Numbered from the stretch's first letter, positions 1 through 11,924 are shown. The stretch: 64,000 nucleotides of DNA from Rhinopomastus cyanomelas (GCA_013400115.1 VXBP01001161.1:186001-250000); one strand, 5' to 3'. Numbers and translations: made by a program. Notes: a model not told the origin generated them from the letters alone.

Positions 1-201
1 GTTCTATGGGGAAAGAGAGGACTTCTGCTGTTGGAGTGCACCAAAACCATGATGTGCAACACAGATTCCGGTCTCCTTGCTCAGTGATCATGCTGCTCCG
101 TTGATCATGATATTTTATCACAAAAAACATTGACACCCACCTGAATCCTGTTATTTTTAAACCCAAGCAACAGTGCAAGAAACAAAGGTGTCCTCTAGAA
201 T

Positions 202-572
202 CAGAGGAAGGGACCTCAGACATCATCTAATCCAACCTCCCTGCCATGAACAGGGATGCCTCTTGACTAGACAAGGTGGCTGAAAGCCTCATCCAACCTG
301 GCCTTGAACATCTCCAGGGAAGAGGCATCCAGGACCTCTCTGGATAACCTATTCCAGAGGCTCACCACCTTCATACTGAAGAGTTTCTTCTTAAGTCTCA
401 ATCTAAACCTCTTCTCCTTCATTTTAAAGCCATTTCCCCTTGTCCTGTCACTGGAAACTCTTGCAAAAAGTCCCTCTTCAGCCTTCCAGTAGTTTCCCTT
501 CAAATATTGGAAGGCTGCTATAAGGTCACCCCAAAGCCTTCTCTTCTCTAGGCTGAATGATCGCAGCTCCTT
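202..572 (-). mobile_element. CR1 fragment, type 6 (ORF2 C-terminus and tail)
   Basis: On the minus strand this is a 5'-truncated CR1 carrying the ORF2 C-terminus. Recognisable residues are SSDRTRGNG, RFRLRLKKKLFS, VVSLWNRL and SLEMFKARLDEA. Several frame breaks mark it as an old copy. Confidence 0.9.
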
Positions 573-613
573 CCTGGATCAGAGGTGATCCAGCCCCTGG
601 ATCATCACACAGT

Positions 614-681
614 AACAGAATCACTCTCATTGGAAAAGACCCCTGGGATCATCACAGAATCATCGAGTCCAACCATCTATC
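614..681 (-). mobile_element. CR1 3'-tail fragment, type 2, with internal tail duplication
   Basis: Only the last 70 bp of a type-2 CR1 are present. The tail motif CACAGAATCAT is inserted a second time inside it, before GAGTCCAACCATC. Confidence 0.75.
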
Positions 682-683
682 CT

Positions 684-825
684 AGAATCATAGAATCATT
701 AGGGACTGTAAGGGAAGATCATCCAGTCCAATCCCCCTGCCACAGCAGGATCACTTCACTAGAGAAGTTATGGAATCAGAATCACTCAGGGTTGGAAGGG
801 ACTCGTTCGAGTTCAAGTCCTAGGT
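684..825 (-). mobile_element. Chimeric CR1 tail: type 4 followed by type 1
   Basis: Read on the minus strand, a type-4 tail (CCAACCCTGAGTGATTCTGA) runs into TTCCATAACTTCTCTAGTGA. Without spacer it continues into a type-1 tail (GATCCTGCTGTGGCAGGGGG...). The same junction recurs at 61955-62207 and 19636-19756. Confidence 0.8.
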
Positions 826-1496
826 TAACTCCCCCAGCTCAATGGTCTGAGGAGGATCTTTGTTCCTTTTCTTTAACTACAACCCCACAGAAGACCCTTC
901 TCAGAGCTCGAGTTGGAGAAGAACGCTGCACACGAAGGGAAGTTTGCTTTCTGCCACGCTATTCCTTCGAGAGCCGACAGGAACACAAAGAGAGCCTCAG
1001 TCCGAGCGGCCTCTCGAGTCGCAGAGTGTGTCATACACACGCTGCTATTTTAGGGCTTTTTTTCCTCGTGAAATAAATTGCCCAGTGGGAAAAGCTGGCT
1101 GCAAGTCAACACCACAGAAACCTAATTTTAACTCGAATGAATACAACTATTTACAAGGCCTCCCCTCTGCAAAGGAAAAACCCTGCCGCTGCTGGCGGGT
1201 TTGATGTGATAGGGACGTGTGTTCCTAAGACGTTCAGACGGACTGGCTTAAAGGAAACAACATCCTGGTTCTACTCATGCATCTTCCATGCTCAAACCGT
1301 CATTGGCAGCTCCTGGTTCAGAAGCACTGTCATTCAAAAGGAAAGAACTATTAATATGGAAGCGTTCGAGCTTGTAACGGAGCCAGAACAGTAATTATGA
1401 CATCCAAGTTTAGTCTGAAGAGCGTTGACCTCGGTTTCCACTAGCAGACAAGATCCAAGAGACAAAGAGGTAGTAGAGAGGTGTTAGGGAAAATCA
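826..1496. other. Unique intergenic sequence
   Basis: No repeat or exon is recognised. Open frames here are short and resemble no known protein. Confidence 0.5.
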
Positions 1497-2036
1497 CAGA
1501 ACAATGGAATCATTTAGGTTGGAAAAGACCTTCAAGATTATTGAGTCCAACCATCACAGCATCACAGAACGTTAGGGATTGGAAGGGACCTTGAAAGATC
1601 ATCTAGTCCAATCCCCCCATCACAGCAGGATCATAGAATCATAGAATCATTAGGGATTGGAAGGGACCTCAAAAGATCATCCAGTCCAATCCCCCTGACA
1701 CAGCAGGATCACCTAGACCAAGTCACACAGGAACACATCCAGGTGGGTCTTAAACGTCTCCAGTGAAGGAGACTCCACAACCACCCTGGGCAGCCCCTTC
1801 CAGTGCTCTGTCACCCTCACTGGGAAGAAGTTCCTTCTCAGATTGATGTGGAACCTCCTATGTTCCAGCAACATAGGATCACCCAGATCAAGACACGGTA
1901 TCACAGAACATTAGGGATTGGAAGGGACCTCGAAAGACCATCTAGTCCAATCCCCCTGCCACAGAAGGATCACCTAGAGCAAGTCACACAGGAACATCTC
2001 CATGAGGGTTTTAAACGTCTCCAGAGAAGGCGATAG
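1497..2036 (-). mobile_element. Concatemer of four CR1 tails, same orientation
   Basis: Four minus-strand CR1 ends abut: a type-2-like tail (1497-1556), a type-1 tail (1558-1632), a longer type-1 copy with ORF2 remnant (1633-1880) and another type-1 copy (1896-2036). Each begins anew with a TCACAGAA- or TCATAGAA-like tail. The third encodes degraded NLRRNFFPVRVTEHW. Confidence 0.85.
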
Positions 2037-2827
2037 AAGCTTTTAGACCACGGGCACCTTGCACAGCATCCGAACCCTCTAAACTAGAAGTATCATCGCA
2101 GGAGGTGCTGGTGGATTCCTGGTATGACACAACAGTGAATCAAGTCTTTACTACAGGAAACACTAACGCTCTGAAAACACAGTGCTAACACATCAAGGAA
2201 ACAGCCCCCCGGAGGGGAATTCAGCTCTGCACAACCTACCCCGTGCTTCCTCTACACACAAGTAAGTTCTCTGAACATGTGCTCTCCTCCACTGCTCCCA
2301 GATGCGGGACCTGCAAAGACCAGTAATGAAACCCAACGCGAGCAGGGAAAGTCTGTCGTTAAAGACCGACCGACGCGCGGGGAGCGGGAACAGCCTTTAA
2401 TGAAACAGGTCGCGGCGGTTCGGAAGGAGCTGACAGCTACGGGGAATGATGCTGGAGCTGACAGCCCCGAGTCTTCTCAGTCATCATTTGAAGTAAGAGC
2501 CAGAACCCCTCGCAGACGAGGAAGCTGTGTTTTATGGCACCTATAAAAGCGTGCAGGTTTTGTGCTGAGGCCATAAACAGATGGCTGTCTTATGCTCAGA
2601 AGCAAATGGGAACAGACTGCTTAGAGCAGACCTTAGACACTGCTGATGTGCTTGGACGAGGGTCTGGCCAGGTAGGTGCTCTCCAAGCAAAGGGCAACCT
2701 TCGCCGTAGGTCAGGTCCATCCATGGTTCCGTTATGCTCTCCTCAGGAGGAGGAGAGAGAAGAGGAGGCAGGGGCTTCCAACAAGCAAAAGTGTAAGAGG
2801 AGAATATTCAGAAGCACAGTAAGTGCA
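2037..2827. other. Unique intergenic sequence with a small CpG-rich patch
   Basis: About 2320-2430 holds clustered CpGs (CCGACCGACGCGCGGGGAGC and neighbours). No exon or splice-bounded frame is recognised. It could be a small regulatory element. Confidence 0.4.
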
Positions 2828-2885
2828 GAATCACAGGACACTGGGGGTTGGAAGGGACCCCGAAAGATCATCCAGTCCAATCACT
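2828..2885 (-). mobile_element. CR1 3'-tail fragment
   Basis: This short minus-strand tail contains GGGTTGGAAGGGACCCCGAA followed by AGATCATCCAGTCCAATC. Confidence 0.75.
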
Positions 2886-3808
2886 GTCTGATGGTTTAAT
2901 TTACAGACTGGGAGTCTCCACGCTGACTCACACGCACAAGGAAATCATCTGGAGTCCCAATGCCCTAACCCTTTGTGTCTTTGCTTCACCTGAAGCACAC
3001 AAATAGCTCCTGAAGGGCACTGTGCACTTGTTTAGGAACATTAGTAATTATTTGTAGGATTATTTTGGAGAAATTATTAGGACCAGAACATGCATATGGA
3101 CACACAATCACACACACAAAGCAATTCCTGAGCTGTGGCTCAAAACAGCCATGATGCAGACAGCAGCAAGCCAAGGTGAAAGGAAGGAGGAACCTGCTCT
3201 CACCTAAAATGTCTGGGAGAGCCAGACGTGCAGTGGTGCAAATCATCACTTCAACATCTACTCAGCTCCCCCTGCTCTTTGCCAATTCCCTGGTGGCATC
3301 AGCTCCAGGGAAGGCAGCATTTCCTCAGCATCCTGGGAAGAGCTTGGATGCAGGACGTGAGCAGAAGTCAATTTTCATGTCTGGAAGTCTCTCTGGAGAG
3401 GTTTCAAGCCCCTGTGGGGTTTTTTTTTACCCCAGACTGTCCTATCCAGGCAACCTCTAGGGAGCCTGAATCATTTTCTCATGGCTTACCAGCTCAAAGG
3501 CATTCTTCACCTCGGTACGCAGCTCCAGCGAAGTCAGCTCTGAATTCCTGGGTCCCTTTGAAGACGTATCTCTGTAATTAGACTAGAAAGCTTCCCGACT
3601 CCTGTAAGAGACAGCAAACTTTTTGAAGCCAACATTTCTGAGCCCTTACGTAGCAGCAAAGGTGGAAGGGAATAATCTTTACAAACAGCCAGTTAGCTTC
3701 GGTGGAAACAAAGTCATCACCTTTCTGTGGACTGAAAAAGACCCTATTAGTGACAAGGACAACAGAAACTCATCTTCCTTGGGTGTGTGAAATGGGTACA
3801 AAAGGGAT
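2886..3808. other. Unique intergenic sequence
   Basis: No repeat family or coding exon is recognised. A CA-rich patch lies near 3098-3119, and a T9 run at 3419-3428. Confidence 0.5.
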
Positions 3809-3957
3809 CCACTCAGAATCGTACTGGGGTGGAAGGGACCCCCAAAAGCCATCTAGTCCACCCCCCTACAACAAGCAGGGACATCTCTGAGTAGAACAGA
3901 TTGCCCAGAGCCCCATCCAGCCTGGCCTTGAGTATCTCCAGGGAAGGAGCACTCTCT
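3809..3957 (-). mobile_element. CR1 3' fragment, type 3
   Basis: A minus-strand tail with CATCTAGTCCACCCCCCTAC and CAGAGCCCCATCCAGCCTGG marks the last 150 bp of a type-3 CR1. Confidence 0.85.
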
Positions 3958-5647
3958 TGGAATTTGGAGGGCCTGGGTTTCCAGGGTTGGTGGGATTATC
4001 GCCTTCTGATGAAAAAAAATCAGTTGTAGTTGTCTGCAAGGCTGTGCTCAGGATCCCTATAGCAACCTGAGGGTTGTTTTTCACAAAAATCCTGCTTCTT
4101 GACACAGTTTGGGTCTGACCTGATTTTTGCAGTGAATAATTCCGTGTAGCTGGCAGAGAGCTTAAGCTGCAGGAGGCGGAGAGAAGTTTTTTGAGGCAAA
4201 GGCATCTATCACCTTGCAAAAGCACCGCTCAGCTCAGGCCCCATGAAAGCTGTAAGTGATACCAGGCATCTGTATTTGGGGTGGAGGGGGGATAAGCCCT
4301 GCCAGGTCTCAGGAGAGAGTGGAGCATCTCCCTTTGCTGCTTCTGGAGGTGGAGCAGATGGAGAAAAGGAGAAGTGCTCCAACACCTGCTTCTCTGTGCC
4401 AGCTCCTTTATTCCCCGCTCCTCTGGCCTGTGTTTGGACACTTCCATTCTCCTCTGGGTGCCTGGACCCTCTTGGCAAACTTCCCGAGATAGGCAGTTGG
4501 CTATTTTCAGCGGCGGAGGGTGGTAATTGGGGGGATATTCTGCTTTTGATGTGCAGGGCAATTAAATCCTCCGTGAATAGGGAGGAAAACGAAGCATTCG
4601 GTGTCACTTGAAAGCGGGGACGTGTAGTGCCATTTCCACGCACCAGTGTGAAACACAGAGGGGCACAAGGGCAGCCCGGAGCTCTTTGTGTTGCAGCCAG
4701 AGCCGCCTGCAGATGCCACGGCACAACAGCCCATTCAGAAGGGAGACTGTACAATAGGTCATGAGAAAAACCTGTTGCTCCTGATTAAGTTTGCAAATAC
4801 TGTATCTGGAGGGATTCAGAGCCGTGGCTGCACCCAGATGAAAGGTCCCAACTGCAATTGGGACGAGGGGGCAATTCTACATCGCGATCGGGTCCGATGA
4901 AACGAGAATTCAGCCTCTCGCTCCTTTGTACAAATTATTCAACGGTCAGGTTTTTCCTTCCTGCTAAAGCAGTTCTAACTGTCAGCAACACCCCTGGAAC
5001 CCGTCTGGCCCTTCAATGAGAAGGACTCCTTCACACTAACATTCCCCATTTTCATATCCAGCCTCACAAACATTTTCAAGCAGAAAACAAACTGCCTGTT
5101 GGACACATTCTGCCTTCAAAGGAGCTAACACAGGGATTTGCTGGATCCAGGTGCTTTCTTCAGTTGCACTGAGCGGAGATCGAGGAATACGTGGAGGAAA
5201 CCCCCTCATTAAGCAGCAAGGAAACTGGGGATGGGGGAGGATATGAAAGCCCACAGGGTTGTTAGCTAGTCTCCACAAAGTGGTCTTGTAGGCTGCTTCT
5301 CCAGCCACGTACAGGATGCACAGACGAGCCCCTGTGCAGGGAGCAGAAGGTATGAAAGTCAGCATTATGCCTCCTACAAGAGGCTAAATTCAGGCTCGGG
5401 GTAAGTGCAGGTTTCAGGAGGGAAAATATGACCAGTGAGAGGCCTGACTTTGGCTCCTCTCATTTGAATTCAATGGGGAAAATTAAAACAGAGGTGAGAA
5501 AGAAAGAAAAGGAAATGTTTCAAGGGTCTGACTGACTTAGGGGTGCAAACCCCGTTAGCTTGCAGCCACTGCATGCTTTTTTCACAAGTCCTGCTCTCCA
5601 CCATCAAGATAACATGAGCGTGAAGGTAAAATCGTACAACAGATGAG
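3958..5647. other. Unique intergenic sequence, no gene recognised
   Basis: About 1.7 kb without CR1. Several open frames overlap on both strands (4209-4754 is the longest), but none has recognisable motifs, splice boundaries or conservation cues. Confidence 0.5.
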
Positions 5648-6256
5648 AGAGCCACAAAGATGGCCAACAGCATCCTGGGGTGGATCAGAAGAGGGGTGGT
5701 TAGCAGATCAAGAGAGGTTCTTCTCCCCCTCTACTCTGCACTGGTCAGACCATACCTGGAGTATTGTGTCCAGTTCTGGGCCCTTCAGTTCAAGAGGGAT
5801 GAAGAGCTGCTGGAGGGAGTCCAGTGTAGAGCAATGAGGATGGTGAAGGAAGTGGAGTCACCTCTGATGAGGAGAAGCTGAGGGAGCTGGGTGTCTTTAG
5901 GTTGGAGAAGAGGAGACTGAGGGGTGACCTCATTAATGTTTATAAATCTCTGAAGGATGGGTGGGTGTCAGGAGGATGGAGCCAGGCTCTGCTCACTGTC
6001 ATCTAGTGATGGGACAAGGGGCAATGGATGTGAGCTGGAACAGAGGAGGTTCCACACCAATATGAGAAGGAACTTCTTCACAGTGAGTGTGACAGAGCAC
6101 TGGAGGGGGCTGCCCAGGGGGGTTGTGGAGCCTCCTTCAGTGGAGATGTTTAAAAGCCACCTGGATATGTTCCTGTGTGACTTGGTCTTGATGATCCTGC
6201 TGTGGCAGGGGGATTGGACTGGATGATCTTTCAAGGTCCTTTCCAATCCCTAACAG
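5648..6256 (+). mobile_element. CR1 fragment, type 1, about 600 bp
   Basis: This plus-strand CR1 starts in the ANSILGWIRRGVVSRSREVL part of ORF2 and continues through LYSALVRPYLEYCVQFWALQ. It reaches the terminal SDGTRGNGCELEQRRF region and the type-1 tail. Frameshifts split the frame near 5860 and 5950. Confidence 0.93.
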
Positions 6257-6567
6257 TCAGTCATACACACAGTCCCAGGCACCCAGCTATGGGTAATGAA
6301 CTGAATGTGCAGTAGGACGCTGTGGAACGCAGGAGGTTGGAGCTGTTCCTTCTAAAACACTTCTCCCTCCCTAACAAAGACAGTTCTCACTGAACAGCTT
6401 GTATGGTGTCTAGCTAACTTCTTTTTTTAAAAAAGCTGCTTCCATCTTCAGTTGTTGGAGTTAAAAAAGCATCAGAGTGTTTACAAGTCACATTAGTAAA
6501 ACAGTCTGCACCTCCATCTGCGTGGTCAGCTGCTAGGCAGGAAGAGAAGACAGTCAATCACATACCG
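6257..6567. other. Unique intergenic sequence
   Basis: Nothing recognised. Confidence 0.4.
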
Positions 6568-6646
6568 TCCTGCTGTGGCAGGGGGATTGGACTAGATGAT
6601 CTTTCGAGGTCCCTTCCAATCCTTAATGTTCTGTGTGATCCTGTGA
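6568..6646 (+). mobile_element. CR1 tail, type 1
   Basis: Only the last 80 bp are present, from GTCCTGCTGTGGCAGGGGGA to the TTCTGTGTGATCCTGTGA tail. Confidence 0.85.
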
Positions 6647-7215
6647 AATACCCCTGGACATCAGCCTCACAGCCCCATAACTGCTATGGAAGGCGCTGGG
6701 TTCAGTTTGGTGTAAAGGCTGTGGGATGCAGTGGCCAAGAAGGGCAATGAAATCAGTGCCACGAGGTGGGAGGCGCAAGGCACTCGAGGAAATACCACAG
6801 CAACGGCGGTTTCTGCTCCTGCTTGTCATTGAGGCTCCATCGAAACCCACAGGACATCTGTCACTGGCTGGAGCGGGAGAGTGAAGGGGGCCAAAGACAA
6901 GAGGTGGCTTTCAGTCAACATGAAGGAAAACTACTCACATAGAAAGTGGCCACTTACTTAGACAAAAAAAAAAAAGAGAAGCATTTGTTCAATTCTATAA
7001 GGATTTCAAAGTTCGGGCTTTCAAACGCACATTAGCCCTCTTCTACCACCAGCAAGTGTTTACTTTGCCTGTCTAACCCACTTTCTTCAGTACTGAAGAT
7101 CTCCAGAGTCTTACTGAGATCCAAGTTTACACATTAACTCTCAACATGCCTTTAAAAACAGAGTGTTAAGATGCCTCTCCCGCTCTCCACTGCTCACACA
7201 CCACAACAAACGAGT
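6647..7215. other. Unique intergenic sequence
   Basis: Contains an A13 run at about 6963-6975. No exon or repeat family recognised. Confidence 0.4.
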
Positions 7216-7308
7216 GTATCACAGCATCACAGGACATCAGGGATTGGAAGGGACCTCCAAAGATCATCCAGCCCAATCCCCCTGCCACAGCAGGACCACC
7301 TAGATCAA
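7216..7308 (-). mobile_element. CR1 tail, type 1
   Basis: Minus-strand tail and 3' UTR only, ending at ACCACCTAGATCAAA. Confidence 0.85.
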
Positions 7309-7915
7309 AATAGAGATGACACAACTTGATCCATCCATCCTTTTAGAAACCATAAATCATTATGAGCCCGCATCTGACATCCCAAGCCCCAAACCTGCTG
7401 GTCGGTGCCCTACAACCTACCTACACTTTTCCTCTCCAGCGTTGCCAAGGAGGGGTGTTACACTTCTCCAGAGGAACACATCTTGGGCCTCTGGCTGGCA
7501 GGTTTCACGCGCCGGTTAAATAAAACTCTGAAACTCAGCCTAAAAGACATCAGACATGTCACAGACATCTAGACAGGACATTCCATTACAGAAGTTGTTT
7601 GGAAATGCTACGTTTCGATGCCGTGGTTTCCTTAGCTTCATTTTCAAATTACCTCAGGAATGTTAATCATCTCACAGCAGTAAATCCCCCCACGCATCCA
7701 GCATTTTCCATAAGACCTAGAACTCTTTGTTCCCGCTGATTGGGATCTCTGAGGGATTAGGTGGTCTGCCCATAGACAGGCAAACAAGGGAGGATGATCC
7801 AAACCAGTCTTTGAAAATCACCGTGTCTCATCATCCACCATAACCACTGGTCTGGAATGGGAATCAATAGCAAGGGTTTGCCAAGGCCATAATTTGCCAT
7901 TTACCTGAACACAGG
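7309..7915. other. Unique intergenic sequence
   Basis: No repeat or exon recognised. Confidence 0.4.
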
Positions 7916-8408
7916 TATCACAGAATCACTGAACATTAGGGATTGGAGGGACCTCAAAAGATCCTCCAGTCCAATCCTCCTGCCAGAGCAGGATCACCTA
8001 CACCAAGTCAGACAGGAACATCTCCAGGGTTTTGAATGTCTCCAGACAAGGAGACTCCACAACATCCCCGGACAGGCCCTTGCAGTGCTCTGCAACCTCA
8101 CCGGGAACAAGTTCCTTCTCTATTGATGTGGAACCTCCAATGTTCCAGCTCACACCCTTTGCCCCCTGTCCTATCATTAGATGATACTGAATGGAGCCTG
8201 GCTCCATCCTCCTGACACTCATTCTTTCCATATTTATTAACATTAATGAGGTCACTCTCTACTCTCCTTTTTTCCAAGCTCAACAGACCCAGCTCCCTCA
8301 GCCTTTCCTCATCAGGGACATGTTCCACTCCATCACCTTTGTGGCTCTGCGCCGGACTCTCTCCAGAAGTTCCATGTCCTTCTTAAACTGAGGTGCCCAG
8401 AACTTGTA
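7916..8408 (-). mobile_element. CR1 fragment, type 1, about 490 bp
   Basis: The minus strand encodes degraded ORF2 C-terminus (ERLRELGLLSLEKRR, QEDGARLHSVSSNDRTGG). It is truncated at the segment matching QFKKDMELLER. Confidence 0.92.
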
Positions 8409-8903
8409 TTGACTCAAAGTACCACTCGAGGGCTACAGCTGACCCTGCAAGCTACAAGCTGTTGCACAAACTTCTAGTAAAGGATAGTCACTGAAGGGAG
8501 GTAAATCACCTCCTGCAACATCTACCTGGCCGGTATAAGCGAGGTGGCCACCGCAGTCGGGCCACAGCCAACCCCTCAACTGCTCATGGCCAGCACGGTC
8601 TGAGGTAGGACATCTCACAGGACTTTGGCACAGGATCACAAAGCTACTACCCATCCACTGAGCTCATTCACACATGCTTTTACCCCACAGCAAAGTGATG
8701 GGAATTAGCAGAGCACTGTTTCCTGCAGACCACAGTGCTACGAATCACATCACTTCTCCAAGAGGTCAGGGACACACACGAGGGTGGTTCCCAAATCTCT
8801 GCTGACACAGGGAGCTTTGATTTTGTGTTGGAGCCCTAGTTCTTATGTGAACCACTGTGTACAGTCTATGTGTCTCCCCCACAACCCTCCATCTTCTTCC
8901 TTC
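8409..8903. other. Unique intergenic sequence
   Basis: Nothing recognised. Confidence 0.4.
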
Positions 8904-9029
8904 TCACAGAATCACAGAACATTAGGGATGGGAAGGGACCTCAAAAGATCATCTAGACTAACCCCCCTGCCAGAGCAGGACCACCTAGACCAAGTCGCAC
9001 AGGAACACATCCAGGTGGGTCTTAAACAG
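8904..9029 (-). mobile_element. CR1 tail, type 1
   Basis: The last 125 bp of a minus-strand copy, stopping at GGTGGGTCTTAAACAG. Confidence 0.88.
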
Positions 9030-9509
9030 AGGGTTTATTTGCTGGTCAGGGACACAGGAAAGAGAAAGTAGATGTGCAAAGGGTACCCTGAGTGACAGGA
9101 GGACAAGTCTGTGCAGCTTTAAAGAATCCAGCCCAAGGAAAAACCTGTTTGTTTGGATGGAGCCTGGGCACCCACCAGCAAGTCAAGGTGATAGCAGATG
9201 GGAACAAGCCAAACAGCAGCGAAACATGAGTCACAGGAGACAGGCATGAACTGAAAAAAACCAGTCGCGGCAAAAGAAAAGACAACACGAGTGGCAGGAG
9301 AGAACAACTCGGCCCAGGCAGCTTGAAAGGAAGAAGTCAGAAGGCACAGGGTCAGCTCATGGGAACAGCCACACGGTGACTGGAGCAAGACCCACTGAGC
9401 AAAACCAGACAGCCCAAGGAGGACAGGCTCAGCCGCCAGTGCTCCAGGCAGAGGATGGAGAGCAAACACTCAATCTGCTTCCAAGGCATCACTTTACAGC
9501 TCAGTTACC
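9030..9509. other. Unique intergenic sequence
   Basis: Purine-rich on the plus strand. Long minus-strand open frames here (9119-9469) have no family resemblance. Confidence 0.4.
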
Positions 9510-9652
9510 ATAGAATCATTAGGGATTGGAAGGGACCTCAAAAGATCATCTAGTCCTATCCCCCTGCCACAGCAGGATCACCTAGACCAAGTCACACAGG
9601 AACATGTCCAGGTGGGTCTTAAACATCTCCAGTGAAGGAGACTCCACAACCT
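9510..9652 (-). mobile_element. CR1 tail, type 1
   Basis: The last 145 bp of a minus-strand copy, ending inside GGAGACTCCACAACC. Confidence 0.88.
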
Positions 9653-9879
9653 GTTCCTTGTTGAAGCAAGTGGATCTCCTTCTTGGCTCATGAAATCCTG
9701 GCAAAGAAAACACCGTCACTATGAAAGTGGGCTGTGCTTAGAGCTGCATGAGTGTGATGCTTCGCATCGAGAACAATACGAGAAGTAAGAAGAACACAGC
9801 ACGTTGGCTCAGCTCCACCTACAGCAGGTGGACACAACATTTGTAGAAATACGTTTCGTTGCATCTATTGGCCTTTCAG

Positions 9880-10080
9880 AGCACCTGGCCACCCTGCTGG
9901 CTCCTCTTCAGCTGGTTGTCACCTAGCCCTGTCAGGTCCCTCTCTGCCAGGCTGCTCTCCAGCCAGTCTGTAGCTGCAGGGGGTTCTTATGGCCAAAGGA
10001 CCCTGCCCTTGGCCCTGTTAAACCTCATCTCATTGGCCTCAGCCCAGTGACCCAGCCCGTCCAGCACAAACCTCACCAGT
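9880..10080 (-). mobile_element. Internal CR1 ORF2 fragment without 3' tail
   Basis: The minus strand reads like the segment of CR1 ORF2 between the reverse transcriptase and the C-terminus. In one frame WAEANEMRFNRAKGRVLWP matches the CR1 pattern of a conserved WAEANxMRFNxxKCRVLH-type motif. Further along come degraded ERDLTGL and QLKRSQQGG-type residues. No downstream tail follows, so the copy lost its 3' part or belongs to another subfamily. Confidence 0.75.
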
Positions 10081-10800
10081 TTGCGGGAGAAAAGAGCTCC
10101 AGGATGGCTAAACCGGCTGCGTTCATCCCTCTCGACCTCCCAGGGAGAATAAACGCATCGAACCCCGAGAGCAGTGCAGGTACTGCTCTCAGCAGAGTCT
10201 ATACAGCTGCTAAAAATAGAAGCCATGGAAAATCCCTCGCAGCTTCGGGCCAAACTCCAGGGGCTGTCACAACTGACAATGCGCACGGTTGTGGGGCCAC
10301 GTCTGGCTGATCGGGGACCTGAGGATGTGTGTTTGCTAATGAATTTCACGCTGGCTCTGCCAAACCAGCTGATTTGTTTGGGACCGTTCACGCAGCCTGG
10401 ACCTCAGCTTGGAGCAGAGGGGAAATTCTCCAGCTTTCCAGGGCTGTGGAATAGAGGGGATGTGTTCTCCGAGTCCAGAAGCACATCTGGCACGTTGAAC
10501 GTGGGTGCTGAGGGCTTTGAGGAGGGTCTAGCACAGCTTGATTGGAGGCTCTTGCATTTTGGAAGGGATTTTTGGGGTGATAGAGTGTTGTTCCCGTTGT
10601 CTTTCCAACCAAATCTGGGAGGAAAAAAAACAAGGGAAATAACAGAAAATTATTTTCTCTTAGAAAAAAAGTGTTTGGGGGCCAGTGTTGTGTTTTGTTA
10701 ATTAAGCTAGTGGGAGAGGGATATTTTCTGGTGTCTTGGCTCAGCTCCTGGGTTCCTTCGGACTGTGGGCAGGTAGGGCTGGCAATGGTGCTGCTTCCCA
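10081..10800. other. Unique intergenic sequence
   Basis: No exon or repeat recognised. Open frames on both strands (10174-10701, 10388-10933) overlap with no recognisable domain. Confidence 0.4.
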
Positions 10801-11556
10801 CCACCCCTGCATCCATCTGGGCAAGAACAACCCCAGGTACCAGGATAGGTTGGGGACTGACCTGTTGGAGAGCAGTGCAAGAGAAAGAGACCTGAGGGTC
10901 CTCGTGGACAGCAGGATGACCACGAGCCAGCAATGGGCCCTTGTGGCCAAGAAGGCCAGTGACAATCCTGGGGTGGATCAGAAGGGGAGTGGTTAGTAGA
11001 GGGAGAGAGGTTCTTCTCCCCCTCTACTCTGCCCTGGTGAGACCACATCTAGAATCTTGTGTCCTGTTCTGGGCCACTCAGTTCCAGAAGGACACAGAAC
11101 TGCTGGAGGGAGTCCAGCACAGAGACACAAAGATGATGAAGGGAGTGGAGCATCTCCTTTATGAGGAAAGGCTGAGAGAGCTGGGGCTCTTGAGCTAAAA
11201 AAGGAGACAGAGGGGTGACCTCATTAATGTTTATAAATATGTGAAGGGTGGGTGTCAGGAGGAGGGAGCCAGGCTCTGCTCAGTGGCATCTAATGGTAGG
11301 ACAAGGGGCAACGGGTGTGAGCTGGAACAGAGGAGGTTCCACATCAATAGGAGAAGGAACTTCTTCACGGTGAGGGTGACAGAGCACTGGAAGGGGCTGC
11401 CCAGGGTGTGTTGTGGAGTTTCCTTCTCTGGAGAAGTTTAAAACCGACCTGGACATGTTCACACTTGGTCTAGGGGATCCTGCTCTGGCAGAGGGATTGG
11501 ACTCGATGATCTTTCAAGGTCCCTTCCAATCCTTAACATTTTGTGACTCCATGAGA
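10801..11556 (+). mobile_element. CR1 fragment, type 1, about 755 bp (one of the longest copies)
   Basis: This plus-strand CR1 begins in the LGKNNPRYQDRLGTDLLESS part of ORF2. It runs through ERDLRVLVDSRM, LVRPHLESCVLFWATQFQKD, a stop-interrupted LRELGLLS and NRRRNFFTVRVTEHWKGLPR, and ends in a type-1 tail near 11550. A stop and frameshifts (near 11198 and 11430) make it non-coding. Confidence 0.93.
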
Positions 11557-11924
11557 TAAGTCCTCAAACACAGGATGAAAGGCAATCGTCAGTCAGACTG
11601 TTTCAGGAGCTGCCTATCTTCACTCTCCTTGAAACTGGCCAACAACTGGCTGCTTCCCATCTTCCCCTCTTTCCAAGGATGTCTGTCCCTCTCCTGGACA
11701 CCCAACGTCCACAGCCTGGCATCAAGCAAACCAGGGTAACCCATGGCTGTGTAAAAGACAGGAAAACCCAGAAGCACCTGGTGAGGAGGGCTCAGCAGAG
11801 CAGACACCTGCATTTACAGCCTCACTTCAGTCTCTCAGAGCTTGGAGCGCTTTGCCAAGCGAGAAAACACGAGTGTTATCAGACTGGGAGAGGAGTCAGC
11901 ACTTCCAAGTGAGAACTTGCTTCG
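11557..11924. other. Unique intergenic sequence
   Basis: Nothing recognised. Confidence 0.4.

Noticed and set aside
267..503. Numerous 60-150 codon frames with EERLRELGL or RRNFFTVRVTEHW-like sequence treated as genes
   Set aside because: All are C-terminal remnants of CR1 ORF2 or their antisense shadows, and are annotated as mobile elements instead.
585..1076. 163-codon plus-strand open frame
   Set aside because: Its first half is antisense CR1 tail clusters and the rest has no recognisable motif.
4209..4754. 181-codon minus-strand open frame in GC-rich unique DNA
   Set aside because: Overlaps equally long frames on the other strand, with no family resemblance or splice signals consistent with an exon.
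10174..10933. Open frames of about 175-181 codons on both strands
   Set aside because: They overlap each other, and one runs into CR1. No domain is recognised.
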